Source of the DNA: Acidimicrobiaceae bacterium
GTDB lineage: Bacteria; Actinomycetota; Acidimicrobiia; Acidimicrobiales; RAAP-2
Length of the DNA: 64,000 bases
Reading direction: 5' to 3'
Assembly: GCA_003155915.1 (NCBI GenBank)
Contig: PMFA01000011.1
Span: forward strand, 1-64,000
The notes beneath the pieces are model-generated. The model did no database searches. It was not told the DNA's origin and worked only from the letters and a program-made list of their open reading frames with translations. The position numbers and the translations under genes were made by a program. Below, piece after piece: positions 38,517 to 48,583 of this stretch. The stretch's first letter is position 1, and each line of letters starts with the position of its first letter.

Positions 38517-39827
38517 ATGAAGGCACAGGAGTCCCTCTACACCGACCGATACGAATTGAGCATGCTCGATGCTGCACTCGTCTCGGGCGTGATCGACGCC
38601 CACGCGACGTTCGAAGTATTCACCCGTTGTCTCCCGAACGGTTTTCGCTACGGCGTCGTGGGCGGTACCGGACGGTTTCTCGAGGCGCTCGCCGATTTCT
38701 CTTTCGACGATGAGACGATCTCCTGGCTCGTCAACGAGCGCATCGTGAGCAACGATTTAGCGACGTTCCTCTCGACGTACCGATTCAAAGGGAATGTCTA
38801 CGGCTACTCCGAAGGCGACGTCTTCACGGCACTTTCGCCAATACTTCGGATCGAAGGTCGATTCTGCGATCTGATTCTCGAGACCCTCGCGCTCTCGATC
38901 CTCAACTACGACTCCGGCGTGGCAACCAAGGCCGCGCGCGTCGTGCACGCGGCGAAGGGCCGCCGTCTCATCGAGATGGGATCGCGCCGAACCAACGAAG
39001 CCGCCGCCGTGGCGGCCGCTCGCGCGGCCTACGTCGCCGGATTCGACGCGACCAGCAACTTGGCCGCCGGCAAGCTCTACGGCGTGCCGACCGCGGGGAC
39101 CGCGTCACACGCGTTCGTGTTGGCTCATCGAAGTGAGCGCGAAGCGTTCGAGGCGCAGGTCCGCACCCAGGGACCGGGCACCACGTTGCTCGTCGACACC
39201 TTTGACACCGAGGTCGGTACCGAACTAGCCCTGGACGTGGCGGGGCCCGGTCTGGGCGCCATTCGCATCGACTCCGGTGATTTGGGCAACTCGACTCGAC
39301 GCTCACGCAAACTGCTCGATCAGCGTGGCGCGACGAACGTGAAAATCACCGTGACGGGCGATTTGGATGAGTTCGCGATCGCCGAATTGCTGGCGAACGA
39401 CGCCCCGGTCGACTCCTTCGGCGTGGGTACGAAACTGGTCACCGGCTACATGCCGCCGGGATTCGTCTTCAAATTGGTCGCCATCGAAGACGCCACGACG
39501 ATGCGACCCGTCGCGAAACGTTCGATCGGTAAGTTATCGAGCGGCGGAGCCAAAGACGCCTACCGACTCTTCGTCGACGACGTCGCGGTGAAGGAGTTGG
39601 TCGTGACGCGCGACGCTGGCGTCACCGAACTTCCCGCAGCGTGCCGCACCCTCTCGCACCTCCTCGTCGAAGGCGGCGTCACGGTGGTTGATTCGTCGCC
39701 CGAGAGTGCTCGCGCCACCGCGAAAGCGGCACTCGCGGAACTTCCGCACTCAGCGTTCGCGCTCAGTGCGGGTGAACCGGCACTGTTGAGCGAGGTCGTC
39801 GCTTCGACGTCGCGCTCGAACCAGTGA
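38517..39827 (+). CDS. pncB: Nicotinate phosphoribosyltransferase
   Basis: A 436-residue enzyme that joins nicotinate to PRPP to form nicotinate mononucleotide in NAD salvage. Features: the YTDRYELSMLDAAL start, the conserved EMGSRRTN with phosphorylatable-loop context, the VDTFDTEVG and RIDSGDL motifs for PRPP, and GVGTKLVTG. ATG 38517 begins exactly at the family N-terminus; a longer reading from 38451 does not. pncA follows after 12 bases. Confidence 0.95.
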   Translation: MKAQESLYTDRYELSMLDAALVSGVIDAHATFEVFTRCLPNGFRYGVVGGTGRFLEALADFSFDDETISWLVNERIVSNDLATFLSTYRFKGNVYGYSEGDVFTALSPILRIEGRFCDLILETLALSILNYDSGVATKAARVVHAAKGRRLIEMGSRRTNEAAAVAAARAAYVAGFDATSNLAAGKLYGVPTAGTASHAFVLAHRSEREAFEAQVRTQGPGTTLLVDTFDTEVGTELALDVAGPGLGAIRIDSGDLGNSTRRSRKLLDQRGATNVKITVTGDLDEFAIAELLANDAPVDSFGVGTKLVTGYMPPGFVFKLVAIEDATTMRPVAKRSIGKLSSGGAKDAYRLFVDDVAVKELVVTRDAGVTELPAACRTLSHLLVEGGVTVVDSSPESARATAKAALAELPHSAFALSAGEPALLSEVVASTSRSNQ

Positions 39828-39839
39828 AGCGGAGTGAAC

Positions 39840-40430
39840 GTGACTGAAGCGTCGCTCAAAGGTCGAGCCATCGTCGTCGTTGACCCGCAGCCCGATTTCT
39901 TCGAGGGCGGCGCGCTTCCCGTCGCCGGCGCCACGCGCACCGCGGAGAGAATTGCGCAGTACCTACTCGCTCGAAGTGACGAATACTCGATGAAGATCGT
40001 TACCCAGGACTGGCACCTCGATCCCGGTGAGCATTGGTCGAGCGACCCGAATTTCGTTACGACCTGGCCAGTGCACTGCGCCGCCGATACCAGCGGCGCA
40101 CGGATTCATGCCTCGCTCGCTGAGCAATCCTGGGACGTCGTCATTCGCAAGGGTCTCCACGAAGGGGCCTACTCGGGCTTCGACGGTCTGAGCCAGAACG
40201 GTTCGACGTTGGCCGAAGAACTCGCAGCAGCGTCCATCGGCAGCGTGACAGTGGTCGGCTTCGCGACGGATCACTGCGTGAAGGCCACGGCCCTCGACGC
40301 GCGCAGACTCGGATTCGACGTCACCGTGTTGCTCGACCTCTGCGCCGGTGTTGCACCAGAGACGACAGATGCGGCGATCTCTGAAATGTCAGACGCCGGC
40401 ATCACGACAGTGTCATCAGAAGCTGCGTAG
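39840..40430 (+). CDS. pncA: Nicotinamidase (isochorismatase family)
   Basis: A 196-residue hydrolase converting nicotinamide to nicotinate, the substrate of PncB upstream. The triad is D15 (VDPQPDF), K104 (VIRKGLHEG) and C146 (GFATDHCVKATALDA). The metal ligands lie in TQDWHLDPGEHW (D57, H59, H65). The GTG at 39840 has GGAG five bases upstream; a GTG two codons earlier is possible. Confidence 0.93.
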   Translation: MTEASLKGRAIVVVDPQPDFFEGGALPVAGATRTAERIAQYLLARSDEYSMKIVTQDWHLDPGEHWSSDPNFVTTWPVHCAADTSGARIHASLAEQSWDVVIRKGLHEGAYSGFDGLSQNGSTLAEELAAASIGSVTVVGFATDHCVKATALDARRLGFDVTVLLDLCAGVAPETTDAAISEMSDAGITTVSSEAA

Positions 40431-40442
40431 TCCGGGGCCTAG

Positions 40443-40790
40443 CTACGGCAAAGACTCGATGAGGCGGGCGAGTTCGTCTCGCCGGTAGCCGTGTCCCCTC
40501 GCGAAATCGATCAACTCGCGCGCCCGCGTTACCACAGCGCCGACCTCGGGCGTACCCGATACGGTGATTCCTCGGCCGCGACGGAACTCCAACAGTCCCT
40601 CGTCACGAAGTATTCGTAGTGCTCGAAGGACCGTATTGGAGTTGACGTTCAACACGGCGGCCAAGTCTCTCGCCGGCGGCAGGCGTTCTCCACGTCGCGC
40701 TTCGCCGTCGGCGATCGCTCGACGAAGTTCCGCCGCGACTTGATCATGCAATGCGACGGATTCTTCGGGGGTCAACTTGACACTCAGCAT
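40443..40790 (-). CDS. GntR family regulator, YtrA-like
   Basis: A 115-residue protein: winged helix-turn-helix (ALHDQVAAELRRAI, ERLPPARDLAAVLNVNSNTVLRALRILRDEGLL) and a short C-terminal dimerisation helix, the layout of the small YtrA subgroup that usually controls a transporter or membrane protein. The start is ATG 40790; upstream in-frame codons read through the promoter. A perfect palindrome touches the start codon, and no Shine-Dalgarno is present, so the mRNA may be leaderless. Confidence 0.85.
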   Translation of the reverse strand: MLSVKLTPEESVALHDQVAAELRRAIADGEARRGERLPPARDLAAVLNVNSNTVLRALRILRDEGLLEFRRGRGITVSGTPEVGAVVTRARELIDFARGHGYRRDELARLIESLP

Positions 40791-40811
40791 GGTGCTAGAT
40801 AGAGTAGCACC
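40791..40811. promoter_or_regulatory. GntR operator at the start codon
   Basis: GGTGCTA (40791-40797) and TAGCACC (40805-40811) form a perfect inverted repeat with a 7-base spacer. On the minus strand TATCTA, a -10-like element, ends five bases before the GntR ATG, so operator, promoter and start codon overlap. The divergent gene starts 35 bases away. Confidence 0.65.
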
Positions 40812-40845
40812 AAAGCGGAGTTCGTTCCTAGCCCGGAGATTGACC

Positions 40846-41520
40846 ATGAGCCATGTCATTACCGCAGTTACGCCCGATGATGCGCCCGATCTGAGCGCGG
40901 GCTCCCACGAACACCGCGAAGCCGAACAGATGCTCATCGAAGAGGCGCGTCGCCGCCAACGCAGGCGACAGCGCGTCATTGCCGCCGCGCTGTCAACGAT
41001 CGTCGCGGCCGCGGGTGTCGCGTGGGCCGTGGCGGGCGGAGCGTCGAACCCACGTCCCCGTCCGATCTCGGGCCAACCCGTGTCCTTGACGGCGTTCCCG
41101 ATCTGTTTGGCGAGTCATCTGCACGTCTCGTTGTCGGGCCAACCGCAAGGCGCCGCCGGGACGGACTATTTCACGTTGAAGCTCTTGAACAATGGTCCCG
41201 AGTGCACGGTCGCGCCCGTGACGGCGCGCGGATTCAATACCTCGACCTCGGGTTACGAGGGTCCGTGGTCCAACGTGTTCATCACCAGTCAGACCAAGAC
41301 CGTCGTCGCGAGCGGACGCGCGGCGTACGTGCCGCTGGGCATTGGGGATACCGCGAACTGGCCGGGTTCGATGTGTCGAGCGGCCAACGTGAACGCCATC
41401 CGCGTGGCGCTCGCCGGGAACCACTCACTCATCGGAGCCGTCGCGCTGCGTACAGCGGTCTGCACCGTCACCAAGAGCATGCACACGCAGTCGGCGTCGC
41501 TGAACCCCAGCGGCCTCTAA
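40846..41520 (+). CDS. Membrane-anchored DUF4232-like protein
   Basis: A 224-residue protein: a short acidic cytoplasmic part, a basic RRRQRRRQR patch, one membrane helix (VIAAALSTIVAAAGVAWAVAG) and an exported domain. This domain has the DUF4232 pattern with paired Cys (PICLASHLHVSLSG, GAAGTDYFTLKLLNNGPECTV, later SMCRAANVNAIRV and AVCTV). Actinobacterial relatives are cell-envelope proteins of unknown function. GGAG lies eight bases before ATG 40846. It is divergent from the GntR gene and probably controlled by it. Confidence 0.78.
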   Translation: MSHVITAVTPDDAPDLSAGSHEHREAEQMLIEEARRRQRRRQRVIAAALSTIVAAAGVAWAVAGGASNPRPRPISGQPVSLTAFPICLASHLHVSLSGQPQGAAGTDYFTLKLLNNGPECTVAPVTARGFNTSTSGYEGPWSNVFITSQTKTVVASGRAAYVPLGIGDTANWPGSMCRAANVNAIRVALAGNHSLIGAVALRTAVCTVTKSMHTQSASLNPSGL

Positions 41521-41529
41521 CAGGACTCT

Positions 41530-42348
41530 CTAGTCGTCGAGACGTCCGACGCTCGTGAGGATCTTCTCGGCGTGGCGTAACAACGGCGCGTCGATCATTC
41601 GACCCTCGTAACGAAAGACACCACCCTCGTTGGTGGCGGCGCGGATGACGCCCGAGGCCCACGCAATCTCATCATCCGTCGGTCGATAGGCCGCGCGTAC
41701 GACGTCAACTTGTGAAGGATGAATGCAGGCGGTCGCGCAAAAACCCGACGCCGCGGCGTCGCGCGCCTCTTCGCCCAGTCCCTCGATGTCGGCGATGTCG
41801 AGGTGGACTGCGTCGATCGCCGCTCGATCGTGCGCGCGCGCACTGAGGAGAACCTGGGACCTGGCGAAGCGGGCGAAGTCTCGGTACTGACCACGCTCGT
41901 TGCGACTCGAACGCCCGCCGAGCGAGGCGAGCAAGTCCTCGGCGCCCCACATAAGAGCAATTGTCGATGCGGCCGCGGCAATGGACGACGATTCGAGGAC
42001 ACCCGCGGCGGTCTCACAGAGCGCGATGACCTCGCGGCCCGCGAGGGCGTCAACCTGAACACTGGACTCGGTCTTGGCCAGCATGACCAAGGAGTACGGC
42101 GTCTGATCGAGGGCCTCGAGGTCGAGGGCGAAGTCCGCGGAGCCGACGGGATTCACTCGAAGAATCGTTCGCTGCGGATCGAGCAGGTTGTCAATGACCG
42201 CTCGTCGAGCGACGACCCGATCACCAGCGTTGACACCGTCTTCCAGGTCGAGGATCACCATGTCGGCCACCGCCGCGGCCTTGGCGAATCGATCGGGACG
42301 GTCTGCGGGACAGAAGAGCAGCGCCGGACCGAGCGGTGTCCAGCTCAC
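41530..42348 (-). CDS. CitE-like beta-hydroxyacyl-CoA lyase
   Basis: A 272-residue TIM-barrel lyase of the HpcH/HpaI-CitE family: [14 protein letters not shown], the metal-binding LDLEDGV, the Arg in RVNPVG, and a catalytic Glu region near ALCETAAGV. In this gene neighbourhood the best-known relative is mycobacterial Rv2498c, reported to act as an HMG-CoA and methylmalyl-type lyase in leucine and itaconate breakdown. The GTG start overlaps the MaoC stop (GTGA). Confidence 0.85.
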   Translation of the reverse strand: MSWTPLGPALLFCPADRPDRFAKAAAVADMVILDLEDGVNAGDRVVARRAVIDNLLDPQRTILRVNPVGSADFALDLEALDQTPYSLVMLAKTESSVQVDALAGREVIALCETAAGVLESSSIAAAASTIALMWGAEDLLASLGGRSSRNERGQYRDFARFARSQVLLSARAHDRAAIDAVHLDIADIEGLGEEARDAAASGFCATACIHPSQVDVVRAAYRPTDDEIAWASGVIRAATNEGGVFRYEGRMIDAPLLRHAEKILTSVGRLDD

Positions 42349-42827
42349 TCGGGCCTCGTGAAGACCATGGTCGCGCGCTTCGCCACGGCTACGACCTCGC
42401 CGTGTTGATTACGTGCCGTGTGCTCAAAGGTCACGACGCCCGTCCCGGGACGGCTTGCCGAGAGTCGCTTTTCGACCACGACGGTCTCGGCGTAGAGGGT
42501 GTCGCCGTGGAAGACCGGCTTCGGGAAGACGACGTCGGAGAAGCCGAGGTTGGCGACGATCGTGCCCTGGGTCAACTGCGCGACCGAGAGGCCCACGAGC
42601 GTCGACAGCGTGAAGAGGCTGTTGACGAGGCGCTGACCGAAGGGCTGTTGCGCCGCCCACGCTTCGTCGAGGTGCAGGGCCTGCGGATTCATCGTCAGGG
42701 TAGAGAACAAGATGTTGTCCGCTTCACTCACCGTACGTCCCGGTGCGTGGCGATAGAGCGCGCCCACCTCCAGCTCTTCGTACCAGAGTCCGCGCTGCTC
42801 ATAGACCGGACGCTCGCCGTCACTCAT
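42345..42827 (-). CDS. MaoC-like acyl-CoA dehydratase
   Basis: A 160-residue hot-dog fold protein. The hydratase motif lies in the [35 protein letters not shown] stretch with the Asn/His pair of MaoC enzymes. By context it could hydrate 3-methylglutaconyl-CoA before lyase cleavage. Start ATG overlaps the ScoB stop (ATGA). Confidence 0.87.
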   Translation of the reverse strand: MSDGERPVYEQRGLWYEELEVGALYRHAPGRTVSEADNILFSTLTMNPQALHLDEAWAAQQPFGQRLVNSLFTLSTLVGLSVAQLTQGTIVANLGFSDVVFPKPVFHGDTLYAETVVVEKRLSASRPGTGVVTFEHTARNQHGEVVAVAKRATMVFTRPE

Positions 42828-43459
42828 AGTGCCAACCTCATTTCGGCTCCGGTGGCCGCACGCACCTCGTCGACGCTCACGCCGGGCGCCGTCTCACGAA
42901 GGACCAATCCGTCGTCGTCGATGTCGATGACCGCGAAGTCGGTGATGATGCGGTGCACACATCGTTTTCCCGTGAGGGGCAGCGAACAGTCCCGCACGAT
43001 CTTGTGCTCGCCCTCTTTGGTCACGTGTTCCATCATGACGATCACCCGCTTGGCGCCATGAATGAGGTCCATCGCGCCACCCATGCCCTTGACCGTCTTG
43101 CCGGGAACGATCCAGTTCGCGAGGTCACCGTGCTCGGAGACTTCCATCGCGCCCAAGACCGCGACGTCGATATGACCGCCGCGGATCATCGCGAACGACG
43201 TCGCCGAATCGAAGAACGACGCGCCGGGCAAGGTGGTAACCGTCTCCTTACCGGCATTGATCAAGTCGGGGTCAACGTGTTCGTCGTCGGGGTACGGGCC
43301 GACACCGAGGATGCCATTCTCTGAGTGCAGCACCACCGTGATGTCGTCGCCCAAATAGTTCGGCACCAGCGTCGGCATGCCGATTCCCAGGTTCACGTAA
43401 TCGCCGTCCCTCAATTCGGCGGCCACTCGTGCGGCGAGTTCTTCTCGCGAGAGCACCAT
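42824..43459 (-). CDS. 3-oxoacid CoA-transferase subunit B
   Basis: A 211-residue beta subunit: [12 protein letters not shown] near the start and catalytic E47 in the HSENGILG motif, which forms the glutamyl-CoA intermediate. [19 protein letters not shown] is also typical. It forms the active heteromer with subunit A, whose stop shares a base with this ATG. In leucine breakdown it activates acetoacetate or moves CoA between acids. Confidence 0.94.
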   Translation of the reverse strand: MVLSREELAARVAAELRDGDYVNLGIGMPTLVPNYLGDDITVVLHSENGILGVGPYPDDEHVDPDLINAGKETVTTLPGASFFDSATSFAMIRGGHIDVAVLGAMEVSEHGDLANWIVPGKTVKGMGGAMDLIHGAKRVIVMMEHVTKEGEHKIVRDCSLPLTGKRCVHRIITDFAVIDIDDDGLVLRETAPGVSVDEVRAATGAEMRLAL

Positions 43460-44229
43460 CAGTTTCCGGCTCCGCTTCCAGAAGCGCTACGAACGGTGCG
43501 CCGCTCGATGCGCTTCTCTGGATTCTCGGCGACGACGACTCGTTGGACGAAGATGCCCGGCGTGTGCACCTTCGCGGGGTCGATCTCTCCCGGTTCGACG
43601 AGTTCTTCAACCTCGGCGATCGTGACGCGACCGGCCTGAGCGCAGAGCGGATTGAAGTTCTGGGCGGCCTTTTCGTAGATGAGGTTGCCGTGACGGTCTC
43701 CGACGCGCGCGTGCACCAGGGCGAAGTCACAGGTGATCGCTCGCTCCAGTACGAATTCGATGCCGTCGAAGAGCCGGACCTCTTTGGGCTGCGAGGCCAA
43801 GGCGACCGAACCTTCGGGGCCGTAGCGAAGGGGCAGTCCTCCGTCGACCACTTGCGTGCCGACGCCCGCGCGCGTATAAAAGCCCGCGATGCCCGCGCCG
43901 CCGGCGCGCAGACGCTCCGCCAACGTGCCTTGGGGAACGAGCTCCACCTCGAGTTCACCGCAGAGGTACTGGCGCGCGAATTCGCGATTCTCCCCCACGT
44001 ACGAGCCGGTCGTTCGTCGTATGCGTTTCTCGCGTAGCAGCATGCCGAGTCCGAATTCGTCGACGCCACAGTTATTACTCACCGTGACGAGATCACTGAC
44101 GCCCGTGGCGAGTACGGCTTCGATCAGTACCGACGGCAATCCGCAGAGCCCGAATCCGCCGACGGCCAGGGACGAACCACTGGCGATGTCGGCGACGGCG
44201 TCGGCCGCACTGGCCACTACCTTGTCCAT
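43459..44229 (-). CDS. 3-oxoacid CoA-transferase subunit A
   Basis: A 256-residue alpha subunit: [17 protein letters not shown] glycine motif, [15 protein letters not shown], then [13 protein letters not shown] and the [23 protein letters not shown] block. It pairs with subunit B through a TGATG junction. Its start lies 55 bases from the carboxylase gene. Confidence 0.94.
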   Translation of the reverse strand: MDKVVASAADAVADIASGSSLAVGGFGLCGLPSVLIEAVLATGVSDLVTVSNNCGVDEFGLGMLLREKRIRRTTGSYVGENREFARQYLCGELEVELVPQGTLAERLRAGGAGIAGFYTRAGVGTQVVDGGLPLRYGPEGSVALASQPKEVRLFDGIEFVLERAITCDFALVHARVGDRHGNLIYEKAAQNFNPLCAQAGRVTIAEVEELVEPGEIDPAKVHTPGIFVQRVVVAENPEKRIERRTVRSASGSGAGN

Positions 44230-44284
44230 TCCACTACCGCTTTCTCGAACTATCCGGACGACTTCGGCGAGTGATCCATCCGTC

Positions 44285-46279
44285 TCACGGACGTAACGGC
44301 GCCGTCGTATCCGGTGGAACCAACCGCGCCACTACTTCGTCAACGACGACTGAATCGCCTTCTCGCACAAGGATATCCACGGTCCCGTCGCGGGGCGCCA
44401 CGAGGACGTGTTCCATCTTCATGGCCGACACGACTACGAGTGCCTCGCCGGCGCGCACGTCGTGACCCGACGTTGCGCGCACGTTCACCACCGTGCCAGG
44501 CATGGGACTGCGCACGTCGTTGGAGAATGCCGCGGCATCACGAACGCGGCTCGCGACGTCCTCTTCGACGAGGGGCCACGTCTCTCCACCGACACTGACC
44601 CAGGTCGTTGCACCGTCGATCCGAAACCGGGCCCGATGTGTTTCACTGTCGAGCGTGAGGTACTCCTCGTGGTCTCGCTGCGCGAGACGTGTCGCGAGCA
44701 CGAGGCCGCCATCGATCGCGACCGTCGCCGAATCGAGCGATCCCGAGACCTTCACCTCGTTGACGGCGTTCTCGCTCGCCACACGCAACGTCAGAGGATG
44801 ACTGCGACCTCCGTTTCGCCATCCACGAAGGGCGCTCCAGGGATCGATGATTGGTCCCAGCGGTGTCAAACGTGACAACCACGACATCGCGAAAAGAGCG
44901 AGCGCCTCGGTCGACGGTTCGCTCGACACCAGTGCAGCGACCTCACGTTCGATCAGCCCCGTATCGAGGTTCCCAGCGACGACGTCCGAATTGTCGACGA
45001 GGCGCCGTAGGAAATTGACGTTCGTCACGATCCCGAAGATCACCGTGTCCTCGAGTGCCTGACGGAGCCGAGCGAGCGCGGCGGCTCGATCCTCACCCCA
45101 CGTCACCACCTTCGCCAACATGGGGTCGTAGTCGGTTGCCACCTCGAGGCCATCCAGCAGAGCGCTGTCCACTCGAATACCGTCGCCGGCTGGCTCGAGT
45201 ACTTCCAGCACTCGCCCACTCGTCGGTAGAAAGCCCCGCGACGGGTTCTCCGCGTAGAGCCGCGCTTCGATGCTGTGTCCACGGATTCGCGCCGTCATCA
45301 CCTCCTCACCGAGGTGCTCGCCGGCCGCCGCGCGCAACTGTTGTTCGACGAGGTCGAGTCCGGTCACCATCTCGGTGACCGGATGTTCGACTTGCAAGCG
45401 GGTGTTCATCTCCATGAAGAAGAACGCTTCCGGATGGGCGGACGCGACAATGAACTCGACCGTTCCCACCCCGGTGTAGTCGACACTGCGCGCGGCGGCG
45501 ACGGCGGCCGCACCGAGTCGCTCTCGAGTGGCGTCGTCGATCAGCGGTGACGGTGACTCTTCGATCACCTTCTGGTGACGACGTTGCAGAGAGCACTCGC
45601 GCTCACCCAAATGGACTACCGCGCCGTGCTGATCGGCCACGACCTGCACTTCGACGTGTCGCGGTCGCTCCACGAATCGTTCAACGAACAACGTATCGTC
45701 ACCAAAGGCTGACGTCGCCTCACGACGAGCCCGAGCGAGGGCTTCGACGAGGTCCGCTTCACGTTCCACGAGTTGCATCCCTTTGCCACCGCCGCCGGCC
45801 GACGGCTTCACGAGCACGGGGAAACCGATGTCCGATGCCGCTCGTACGAGATCATCGTTAGTCATACCGGCCTCGACTCGACCGGGCACGACCGGCACCC
45901 CCGAGGCGGCGACGTGGATTTTTGCTTGTATCTTGTCGCCCATCAATCGAATCGCCGCCGGCGCGGGTCCGATGAAGACCACACCGCTCGCGACGCAGGC
46001 GTCGGCGAAGTTCGGGTTCTCCGAGAGGAAGCCGTAGCCCGGGTGAACCGCGTTCGCGCCGGAGCGAGCACACGCGTCCACTACCCGTTCGATATTCAAG
46101 TAACTCTCACTCGCCGGCGTCGCGCCGAGGTACAGCGCGTCATCGGCTTCGAGAACGTGGCGAGCACCTCGGTCGGCGTCACTGAAGACCGCAACGGACG
46201 TGATTCCGAGACGACGCAACGTTCGAATTATCCGTACTGCAATCTCGCCTCGGTTGGCGACGAGCACCGTATCGAACAT
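44285..46279 (-). CDS. Acyl-CoA carboxylase alpha subunit (biotin carboxylase-BCCP)
   Basis: A 664-residue ATP-dependent biotin carboxylase fused to a biotin carrier. The N-terminus VLVANRGEIAVRIIRTLRRLGI, the ATP-grasp loop PSAGGGGKGMQ, the EMNTRLQVEHPVTE catalytic segment and the C-terminal biotin site K621 in SAMKMEH are all present. Length and BT-linker match 3-methylcrotonyl-CoA carboxylase alpha (AccA1 type). It starts three bases after the carboxyltransferase gene. Confidence 0.95.
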   Translation of the reverse strand: MFDTVLVANRGEIAVRIIRTLRRLGITSVAVFSDADRGARHVLEADDALYLGATPASESYLNIERVVDACARSGANAVHPGYGFLSENPNFADACVASGVVFIGPAPAAIRLMGDKIQAKIHVAASGVPVVPGRVEAGMTNDDLVRAASDIGFPVLVKPSAGGGGKGMQLVEREADLVEALARARREATSAFGDDTLFVERFVERPRHVEVQVVADQHGAVVHLGERECSLQRRHQKVIEESPSPLIDDATRERLGAAAVAAARSVDYTGVGTVEFIVASAHPEAFFFMEMNTRLQVEHPVTEMVTGLDLVEQQLRAAAGEHLGEEVMTARIRGHSIEARLYAENPSRGFLPTSGRVLEVLEPAGDGIRVDSALLDGLEVATDYDPMLAKVVTWGEDRAAALARLRQALEDTVIFGIVTNVNFLRRLVDNSDVVAGNLDTGLIEREVAALVSSEPSTEALALFAMSWLSRLTPLGPIIDPWSALRGWRNGGRSHPLTLRVASENAVNEVKVSGSLDSATVAIDGGLVLATRLAQRDHEEYLTLDSETHRARFRIDGATTWVSVGGETWPLVEEDVASRVRDAAAFSNDVRSPMPGTVVNVRATSGHDVRAGEALVVVSAMKMEHVLVAPRDGTVDILVREGDSVVVDEVVARLVPPDTTAPLRP

Positions 46280-46282
46280 CTC

Positions 46283-47899
46283 TCACATCCGAAAGACGCC
46301 GTAGCTCACGTCCTCGAGTGGTGCGTTCGCGCACACCGAGAGCGCAAGACCGAGCACGGTGCGCGTTTCGAGGGGGTCGATGATGCCGTCGTCCCAAAGT
46401 CGTGCCGTCGAGTAATAGGCGTTGCCTTCGGCTTCGTAACGTTCGCGAATCGGCGAGCGGAACCCTTCTTCCTCATCGGCGTTCCAGGTGCCGCCGGCGC
46501 CTTCGATCTGGGTTCGCTTCACCGTCGCCAGGACGGCCGCCGCCTGATCACCACCCATGACCGAGATTCGTGCGTTCGGCCACATCCACAAGAACCGCGG
46601 TGAATAGGCCCGTCCGCACATCGAATAGTTCCCGGCCCCGAAGGACCCACCGATGATCACCGTCAGCTTGGGGACCCGGGCGCAGGCCACTGCGTTCACC
46701 ATCTTCGCGCCGTGCTTCGCGATCCCACCGGCTTCATACTCGCGACCCACCATGAACCCGGTGATGTTCTGCAAGAACACCAACGGGATCTTGCGCCGAT
46801 CACACAGTTCAATGAAGTGCGCGCCTTTCAACGCCGACTCCGAGAACAGCACGCCGTTGTTGGCGACGATCCCGACCGGGTGTCCCCAAAGATGGGCGAA
46901 CCCCGTCACCAGCGTGGTGCCGTATTCGGTTTTGAACTCGTGGAAGAGGCTCGCGTCTACGAGTCGCGCGATGACTTCGCGAACGTCGTAAGGCGTGCGC
47001 GTATCGCACGGCACAACCCCGTAGAGATCGTTCGGGTCGACCGTCGGTTCTTCGTTCGCCTGGACGTTCCAGGGGAGTGCGCTCTTCGGGGCGAGCGTCG
47101 ACACGATCGAGCGAACAATCGAAAGGGCGTGGGCGTCATCCTCAGCGAGGTGATCGACGACACCGGACGTGCGCGCGTGGACCAGTCCCCCGCCCAGGTC
47201 CTCGTCGGTCACTATCTCTCCGGTCGCGGCCCTCACGAGCGGTGGTCCGCCCAAGAAAATGGTTCCTTGGCCCCGTACGATGACCGATTCGTCGGACATC
47301 GCGGGCACGTACGCGCCGCCGGCGGTGCACGAGCCCAGCACGGCCGCAACCTGGGCGATGCCCATTGAGCTCATGCGCGCCTGGTTGTAGAAGATGCGAC
47401 CGAAGTGGTCGCGGTCGGGGAAGACCTCGTCCTGTCGAGGAAGAAACGCGCCACCGGAATCGACGAGGTAGAGGCATGGCAGATGGTTCGCCAACGCCAC
47501 TTCTTGGGCGCGCAAGTGCTTCTTCACGGTCATCGGGTAGTAGGTGCCACCCTTGACCGTCGCGTCGTTGGCGACGATGACGCACTCACGTCCGCTGACG
47601 CGACCGACGCCGGTGATGATGCCCGCTCCGGGCGCCTCGTCGCCGTACATCTGATAGGCGGCCAGCGGCGAGAGTTCGAGAAAGGGACTGCCCCGATCGA
47701 GCAGGGTGTCGATGCGGTCTCGTGGCAGGAGTTTGCCCCGTTGGACGTGTCGCTCGCGCGACGGCTCGGGGCCGCGAGAGTAGTGATCCAATCGGCCCTT
47801 GAGCTCTTCTACGAGAGCGAGCAGTTGGGCCCGGTTGCGCGCGAAGGTCTCATCGTGACGGTCGACGACGCTCGAAAGTCGCTCCACGGGAACCCCCAT
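46283..47899 (-). CDS. Acyl-CoA carboxylase beta subunit (carboxyltransferase)
   Basis: A 538-residue crotonase-fold carboxyltransferase that moves CO2 from biotin to the acyl-CoA, probably 3-methylcrotonyl-CoA. The N- and C-domain oxyanion Gly pairs are in [17 protein letters not shown] and [29 protein letters not shown] is typical of MCC beta. The ATG directly adjoins a palindrome and has no Shine-Dalgarno, so it may be read from a leaderless mRNA. First gene of the six-gene operon. Confidence 0.94.
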   Translation of the reverse strand: MGVPVERLSSVVDRHDETFARNRAQLLALVEELKGRLDHYSRGPEPSRERHVQRGKLLPRDRIDTLLDRGSPFLELSPLAAYQMYGDEAPGAGIITGVGRVSGRECVIVANDATVKGGTYYPMTVKKHLRAQEVALANHLPCLYLVDSGGAFLPRQDEVFPDRDHFGRIFYNQARMSSMGIAQVAAVLGSCTAGGAYVPAMSDESVIVRGQGTIFLGGPPLVRAATGEIVTDEDLGGGLVHARTSGVVDHLAEDDAHALSIVRSIVSTLAPKSALPWNVQANEEPTVDPNDLYGVVPCDTRTPYDVREVIARLVDASLFHEFKTEYGTTLVTGFAHLWGHPVGIVANNGVLFSESALKGAHFIELCDRRKIPLVFLQNITGFMVGREYEAGGIAKHGAKMVNAVACARVPKLTVIIGGSFGAGNYSMCGRAYSPRFLWMWPNARISVMGGDQAAAVLATVKRTQIEGAGGTWNADEEEGFRSPIRERYEAEGNAYYSTARLWDDGIIDPLETRTVLGLALSVCANAPLEDVSYGVFRM

Positions 47900-47923
47900 T
47901 TGAGTTATTTATGATTAACTGAA
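47900..47923. promoter_or_regulatory. TetR operator in the divergent carboxylase promoter
   Basis: A 24-bp dyad with core halves AGTTA (47903-47907) and TAACT (47916-47920) and flanking TT/AA symmetry. It abuts the carboxyltransferase ATG and lies 46 bases from the TetR ATG. A -10-like CATAAAT inside it on the minus strand would give a leaderless transcript. Confidence 0.6.
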
Positions 47924-47969
47924 ATAGTGTAGCAATGAATGGCTGGTTCGTCCAGAGAAAGGTCGATGA

Positions 47970-48560
47970 ATGAACGAGGTGACCCGGCGCAGTCGCATGA
48001 AGGCCGAACGGCGTCAGCAACTCGTTCGCGCCGCCTCTCGGCTTTTCGCTGAGCGGGGCTTTCGGTCGGTCTCCATGGAGGACCTCGCCGCTGAGGCGGG
48101 CGTCAGCGGGCCCGCCATCTACCGTCACTTCGCCAGTAAAGAGGCCCTGCTCGCGGACCTCCTCATCGACGTGAGCGAGCAACTCCTGGAACAAGGAACG
48201 ACGCGTGCGACCAATGAGTCGCCCTTCGACGCGCTGAGGTTGCTGGTTGCCTTTCACACCGACTTCGCACTGCGAGATCGTGACTTGATCCGAATTCAGG
48301 ACCACGATTTCGCCAACCTTGCCGTAGAGGATGCTCGAACCGTGAGCCGCCTGCAACGCTCCTACCTCGAGGTCTGGGTCGGCGTGTTGCGACAGATCGA
48401 TCCAACGCTTTCTGAAAGCGTGGCGCGAACGAAGGTCCAAGCGGTCTTTGGTCTTCTCAACTCGACGCCGCACAGCGCGTCTCATCGCGACACCGAAGCG
48501 ACGCGTTCGATTCTCGAAGCGATGGCGATGGAAGCGCTGGGGCTCTCTCCTGTACGTTGA
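47970..48560 (+). CDS. TetR family regulator of the leucine/isovalerate operon
   Basis: A 196-residue repressor with the helix-turn-helix MEDLAAEAGVSGPAIYRHFASKEALLADLL and a TetR_C-type ligand half. It is divergent from the carboxylase operon, as Rv2506 is from the matching M. tuberculosis cluster, so an acyl-CoA of branched-chain breakdown is a likely inducer. AAAGG is eight bases before the ATG. Confidence 0.87.
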   Translation: MNEVTRRSRMKAERRQQLVRAASRLFAERGFRSVSMEDLAAEAGVSGPAIYRHFASKEALLADLLIDVSEQLLEQGTTRATNESPFDALRLLVAFHTDFALRDRDLIRIQDHDFANLAVEDARTVSRLQRSYLEVWVGVLRQIDPTLSESVARTKVQAVFGLLNSTPHSASHRDTEATRSILEAMAMEALGLSPVR

Positions 48561-48583
48561 GCATCAAGTCATCTTTGCGGCGT

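Noticed and set aside
45773-46603. A 276-codon plus-strand frame across the carboxylase genes
   Set aside because: Shadow of the biotin carboxylase and carboxyltransferase coding sequence; no family likeness and no start signal.
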